DNA from: JBGAPI01 sp044221335
GTDB taxonomy: Bacteria > Pseudomonadota > Gammaproteobacteria > Xanthomonadales > Ahniellaceae
NCBI GenBank assembly: GCA_044221335.1
Contig: JBGAPI010000045.1
Span: forward strand, 1 to 42,271
Length of the DNA stretch: 42,271 nucleotides
Direction of reading: 5' to 3'
How positions within the stretch are numbered: position 1 is the first letter of the stretch; the number at the start of each line of letters is the position of its first letter. A model generated the notes under the pieces. It was not told the DNA's origin. It saw only the letters and a program-made list of their open reading frames with translations, and searched no databases. Below are positions 39,122-42,271 of this stretch, one piece after another. A program made the translations under genes and the position numbers.

Positions 39122-40264
39122 TTACTTCTGCACGTTCAGCTCGGTACGACGATTGCGCTGACGGCCTTCCTTGGTGTTGTTGGTGTCGATCGGCTTGGCC
39201 TCGCCGTAACCCTTCACCGCGGAGAAGCGCGAACCGTCGACGCCGTGGGCGGTCAGGTAGTCCGCCACGATGCGGGCGCGACGCTCGGACAGGCCCTGGT
39301 TGTAGTCGTCGGAACCGACCGAGTCGGTGTGGCCGGCGACTTCGACGCGGATCTGCGCGTAGCGCTTCAGCACGTCGACCGCCTGGTCGAGGACCGCGAT
39401 CGACTCGGACGCCGGCTCCTTCAGGGTCGGCTCGATCGCCTTCTCGCCGGTCTTCGGACGGTCGAACTTGAACTCGACGCCCTTCAGGTCGATGGCGACG
39501 GTGATCGCGCAGCCATCCGGACCGACCTGCTCGCCAGCCTTGGAGGCCGGGCACTTGTCGTCGCAGTTGTTCACGCCGTCATGGTCGTCGTCCATCTTGT
39601 GGCAGTCGGCGGGCGGCTGCGTCGGCGGCGGGGCCACCGGCGGCTTGCCCGGGGTCGCCGGCGCCTGCGCGGCTTCGCCGAGAGCCATCGACACGCCGAA
39701 GTTGAGGATCACGTCGCCGTAGCTGTCGGCGATGCGGCCGGTCGCCGGGTTGCCGGTCGACTTCGAGTCGAAGTCATAGCGGTAGGCGAGTTCGGCACGG
39801 AACTTGGTCTTGTCGTTCAGCGCGCGCGACAGGCCGACGCCGAGCTGCACGGCCGGATCCCAGCCCTCGTCCAGGCCGCCGTGGTGGTAGGAGGCGCCGA
39901 CGCCCGCCATCACGTACGGGTTCCAGCTGTTCCAGTCGGAGAAGTAGTGGCGAACCGCGCCGCCGATCACCGTATTGGCGAGCGAGTTGGTGCCGCCGCC
40001 GGCCTGCTGGAACGCACGCTCAGCCGCGTCGAAACGACGGGTGGTGCGATCGAGGAAGATTTCGACGCTCGACTGCGGGGCGACCATGCGGCCGATCGAG
40101 ATTCCGAGCAGCAGCGAGCCGTTATTGGCTTCGCGGTCGCTGTCGTTGTGGTAGTAGCCAACCGACGGCGTGACGTACCAACGGCTGTCGTAGTCCTGCG
40201 CATGGGCAGTGGCGACGCCGCCAAGCGTCAGCGCGATCAGCGCACACAGGTGCTTGCGATTCAT
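39122..40264 (-). CDS. OmpA/OprF-family outer-membrane protein
   Basis: A 380-residue outer-membrane protein. Signal peptide 1-22 (ends AHAQ), then an eight-stranded barrel (about 25-200: SRWYVTPSVGYYHNDSD; AELAYRYDFDSKS; LNFGVSMALG), a Pro-rich linker, a thrombospondin type-3 calcium loop with four cysteines (CHKMDDDHDGVNNCDDKC) and an OmpA-like peptidoglycan-binding domain (AGHTDSVGSDDYNQGLSERR; RNRRTELNV). It tethers the outer membrane to the wall. Start ATG 40264 with AAGGAG upstream and a -10 TATACT at 40330-40335. The TAA stop is the only one seen among the genes here. Confidence 0.93.
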   Translation of the reverse strand: MNRKHLCALIALTLGGVATAHAQDYDSRWYVTPSVGYYHNDSDREANNGSLLLGISIGRMVAPQSSVEIFLDRTTRRFDAAERAFQQAGGGTNSLANTVIGGAVRHYFSDWNSWNPYVMAGVGASYHHGGLDEGWDPAVQLGVGLSRALNDKTKFRAELAYRYDFDSKSTGNPATGRIADSYGDVILNFGVSMALGEAAQAPATPGKPPVAPPPTQPPADCHKMDDDHDGVNNCDDKCPASKAGEQVGPDGCAITVAIDLKGVEFKFDRPKTGEKAIEPTLKEPASESIAVLDQAVDVLKRYAQIRVEVAGHTDSVGSDDYNQGLSERRARIVADYLTAHGVDGSRFSAVKGYGEAKPIDTNNTKEGRQRNRRTELNVQK

Positions 40265-40329
40265 CTGCTTCTCCTTGGTGTTTCCCCGAAAATTGAGACG
40301 CGGGCGGTTCCTCCGCCAGCGGCCCCGCG

Positions 40330-40335
40330 AGTATA
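40330..40335 (-). promoter_or_regulatory. Likely -10 element of the ompA promoter
   Basis: TATACT lies 65 bp upstream of the ompA ATG within an AT-rich stretch unusual for the window, just after the prpD stop. No good -35 is found at 16-18 bp; repeated TTGTT precedes it closely. A GGCGG/CCGCC hairpin lies in the predicted 5' UTR. Confidence 0.4.
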
Positions 40336-40381
40336 GACAACAACAACTAACAAGTCTTTAACGTCGATGGGCGCCGTTCAG

Positions 40382-41830
40382 CTACAGGGCGAACAGGTCC
40401 ATCAATTCATGCACCGGCGTCGCCTCGAAGCGCGACACATCTTCAACCAATTCAAGGATTTGCTGCACACGACGCTTCGGCAGATGGGTATGCAGCGCCT
40501 GCCGGAACTTGGCCAGCAGGACCGGAATGCCCTCCGCGCGCCGTTCGCGATGACCGATCGGGAAGTCGACCGCGACGCGCTCGGTGCTGCTGCCGTCGTT
40601 GAAGAACACCTGGATCGCGTTGCCGATGTAGCGCTTGTCCGGATCGAAGTAGTCCTTGGTGAACTGCGGGTTCTCCTTGACCTCCATCCGTGCGCGCAGC
40701 GCGTCGATCCGCGGGTCGGCCGCGACATCGTCGTTGTAGTCGGCGGCGGTCAGGCGGCCGAAGATCAGCGGCACGGCGACCATGTACTGGATGCAGTGGT
40801 CGCGATCGGCATAGTTCGCGAGCGGACCGGTCTTGTCGATGATCCGGACGCCGGCCTCCTGGGTCTCGATCACGATCTTGTGGATCTGGTCGAGCTTTCC
40901 GCGCAGCTTCGGGTGCAGCGCCATCGCGCATTCCACCGCGGTCTGCGCGTGGAACTCGGCCGGATAGCTGATCTTGAACAGCACGTTTTCCATCACGTAG
41001 CTGCCGAAGCCGCGCTCGAACTGGAAGGTGTTGCCGCGGAACATCACGTCGTAGAAGCCCCAGCCCTTGGCGGTCAGCACCGAGGGATAGCCGACCTCGC
41101 CCTTCATCGCGTTCAGCGCGTGGGTCACGGCGCGACGGCAGGCGTCGCCGGCGGCCCAGCTCTTGCGCGGGCCGGTGTTCGGCGCATGGCGGTAGGTCCG
41201 CATCGCGCCGCCGTCGACCCAGGAATGCGACACCGCGTTGATGATGTCTTCCTTGGTGCCGCCGAGCATCGCGGTGGTGATCGCGGTGGACGCGAGGCGG
41301 ACCAGGATCACGTGGTCGAGTCCGACACGGTTGAACGCGTTGCGCAGCGCGTAGATGCCCTGGATCTCGTGGGCCTTGATCGCGTAGGTCAGGAGCTGGC
41401 GGATCGTCATCGGCTTGTCGCCGTTCGCACGCGCGTTGCGCGAGACGTAGTCGCCGACCGCGAGTAGCGCGCCGAGGTTGTCGGACGGGTGCCCCCACTC
41501 GGCGGCGAGCCAGGTGTCGTTGAAGTCGAGCCAGCGCACCTGGGTGCCGATGTTGAACGCGGCCTGCACCGGATCGAGCTCGTAGGAGGTGCCGGGCACC
41601 TTGACGCCGCCGGGCATCTGCGCGCCCGGAACGACCGGGCCCAGCATCTTCGTGCACTCCGGGAAGTGCAGCGACATCAGCGCGCAGGCCAGGGAATCGA
41701 GCAGCATGTAGCGCGAGGTCTCGAAGGCCTCGGACGAGGACAGGTAGTAGTCCTTGACGTAGTTGGCGATCGCGACCAGCGGCTCGTCCGGCTCCGGCCG
41801 GTTGGCCGAACGCATGTCGTAGTGGGCCAT
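40382..41830 (-). CDS. prpD: 2-methylcitrate dehydratase (MmgE/PrpD family)
   Basis: A 482-residue PrpD, dehydrating 2-methylcitrate in the methylcitrate cycle of propionate breakdown. The protein has the long E. coli PrpD form (483 residues), with SRYMLLDSLACALMSLHFPE, RWLDFNDTWLAAEWGHPSDN, SHSWVDGGAMRTYRHAPNTG then PRKSWAAGDA, and HRERRAEGIPVLLAKF late. Start ATG 41830 follows GAGGAG. No prpB, prpC or acnD in the window; they may lie elsewhere, as kdpE is immediately upstream. MmgE-type relatives are shorter, which supports PrpD. Confidence 0.92.
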   Translation of the reverse strand: MAHYDMRSANRPEPDEPLVAIANYVKDYYLSSSEAFETSRYMLLDSLACALMSLHFPECTKMLGPVVPGAQMPGGVKVPGTSYELDPVQAAFNIGTQVRWLDFNDTWLAAEWGHPSDNLGALLAVGDYVSRNARANGDKPMTIRQLLTYAIKAHEIQGIYALRNAFNRVGLDHVILVRLASTAITTAMLGGTKEDIINAVSHSWVDGGAMRTYRHAPNTGPRKSWAAGDACRRAVTHALNAMKGEVGYPSVLTAKGWGFYDVMFRGNTFQFERGFGSYVMENVLFKISYPAEFHAQTAVECAMALHPKLRGKLDQIHKIVIETQEAGVRIIDKTGPLANYADRDHCIQYMVAVPLIFGRLTAADYNDDVAADPRIDALRARMEVKENPQFTKDYFDPDKRYIGNAIQVFFNDGSSTERVAVDFPIGHRERRAEGIPVLLAKFRQALHTHLPKRRVQQILELVEDVSRFEATPVHELMDLFAL

Positions 41831-41945
41831 GGCGATTTGCTCCTCGCGGGAAAAAAGGGCGGTGATTTTGCCAGACGGGACGGGGTCGCCGCGACCCCGG
41901 CGTGGAGCGGCCCCCCGGGCCGCACGGTCGGAACGCCCGCATCGA

Positions 41946-41971
41946 GAGCGGCGGGCCAGGGCCCGCGCTAC
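41946..41971. repeat. GTAG-headed palindrome at the kdpE stop
   Basis: On the minus strand GTAGCGCGGGCCCTGGCCCG then CCGCTC, containing the kdpE TAG stop and a GCGGGCC/GGCCCGC hairpin. Two more hairpins (41907-41923, 41882-41898) lie between this and prpD. No U-tract follows. Confidence 0.6.
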
Positions 41972-42271
41972 GCCGGCCCGACATAGCGCAGCCCGACGCC
42001 CGGCTCCGTGGCGATCCAGCGCGGCTCGGTCGCCGAATCGCCGAGCTTGGCGCGCAACCGGGCGACCAGGATCCGGAGATAGTGGGTGTCGGCGACATGC
42101 GTCGGACCCCACAGCTCGGCGAGCAGCTGCGGCTGGGTCAGCACCCGGCCGGGATGGCGCAGCAACGCGGCCAGCAGCTGCCACTCCTTGCGGGTCAGCG
42201 CGATCGCGACGCCGTCGCGTTCCAGTGTCCGGCGCGCGAGGTCGATCGCGAGGCCGCCGGATTCGATCCGC
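41968..42271 (-). CDS. kdpE: KdpE-like response regulator, C-terminal part (cut by window edge)
   Basis: About 100 C-terminal residues of an OmpR-type regulator; the receiver domain lies beyond the right edge. The winged helix reads LTRKEWQLLAALLRHPGRVL, TQPQLLAELWGPTHVADTHY, LRILVARLRAKLG and EPRWIATEPGVGLRYVGPA. The WGP..V...HYLRI pattern and the ETGIGYR-like ending are specific to KdpE, which activates the high-affinity K+ pump genes with the sensor KdpD. The assignment rests on this domain alone. The frame is open to the edge, so start and length are unknown. Confidence 0.8.
   Translation of the reverse strand, partial: RIESGGLAIDLARRTLERDGVAIALTRKEWQLLAALLRHPGRVLTQPQLLAELWGPTHVADTHYLRILVARLRAKLGDSATEPRWIATEPGVGLRYVGPA

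Noticed and set aside
1..42271. CRISPR array, tRNA genes, prophage or insertion sequence
   Set aside because: No regularly spaced direct repeats, no cloverleaf with a TTCRANY loop, and no transposase, integrase or phage-like proteins were found in any frame. The repeats present are palindromic and dispersed.

Overview
The window is GC-rich, densely coding bacterial chromosome. A gammaproteobacterium of the Lysobacterales (Xanthomonadales) is the best reading. The evidence is a CRP-family regulator that closely resembles the Xanthomonas Clp protein, divergent from an E. coli-type speD and next to coq7 and a GlcF-like gene, together with dispersed REP sequences built on GGAGCGGCGCAAGCCGCGA-type hairpins. 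This assignment is an inference from sequence memory, not a search. I see no phage, plasmid, CRISPR or insertion-sequence genes. Almost everything is housekeeping or catabolic.

Layout. 1-265: promoter and 5' leader of an rRNA operon on the minus strand, with the 16S gene just beyond the left edge. 389-6479: Fe-S oxidoreductase subunit and coq7 (+), a nitrilase/acetyltransferase pair, an NTF2-like protein and speD (-), then clp and a small acetyltransferase (+). 6600-9042: quinol nitric oxide reductase with an FNR/Dnr-like box upstream and a terminator downstream. 9249-12381: SirB2-like protein, a secreted LamG-like protein with an IPTL-CTERM-like tail, an MgtC/DUF4010 membrane protein and a conserved small membrane protein. 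12595-16002: a giant exported beta-propeller/diheme cytochrome. 16144-18572: a TetR regulator divergent from a tightly packed HD hydrolase - HIT-like - response regulator chain, with two matching operators exactly 60 bp apart. 18663-25078: aroE, acetyl-CoA hydrolase/transferase family protein, serine/threonine dehydratase-like PLP enzyme, an unknown membrane protein and icd. 25379-26621: a DMT exporter whose 5' leader holds an intrinsic terminator, an alternative pairing and, upstream, a 62-codon peptide gene. 26851-28751: yicC and rph, divergent. 28807-32329: an ACAD10-type phosphotransferase, a histidine phosphatase-like protein, yggT and proC. 32510-33829: two RDD membrane paralogues. 34024-39040: a compact pyroglutamate operon (pxpBC fusion, pxpA, DUF969, DUF979, pcp). 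39122-42271: an OmpA-family porin, prpD and the 3' end of kdpE.

How genes work together. The clearest pathway is pyroglutamate use. Pcp frees N-terminal 5-oxoproline from peptides and PxpA with the PxpB-PxpC fusion opens it to glutamate with ATP. The DUF969/DUF979 membrane pair sits translationally coupled between them and is the obvious transporter candidate. coq7 supplies ubiquinol, which qNOR uses to reduce NO. The HD-HIT-regulator chain is bound together by start/stop overlaps and probably by the TetR protein.

The most unusual signals are non-coding. Several families of palindromic repeats begin exactly at TAG stop codons and supply the stop of six or seven genes. A ~105-115 bp inverted-repeat element occurs three times. 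The leader before the DMT transporter looks like a regulated attenuator.
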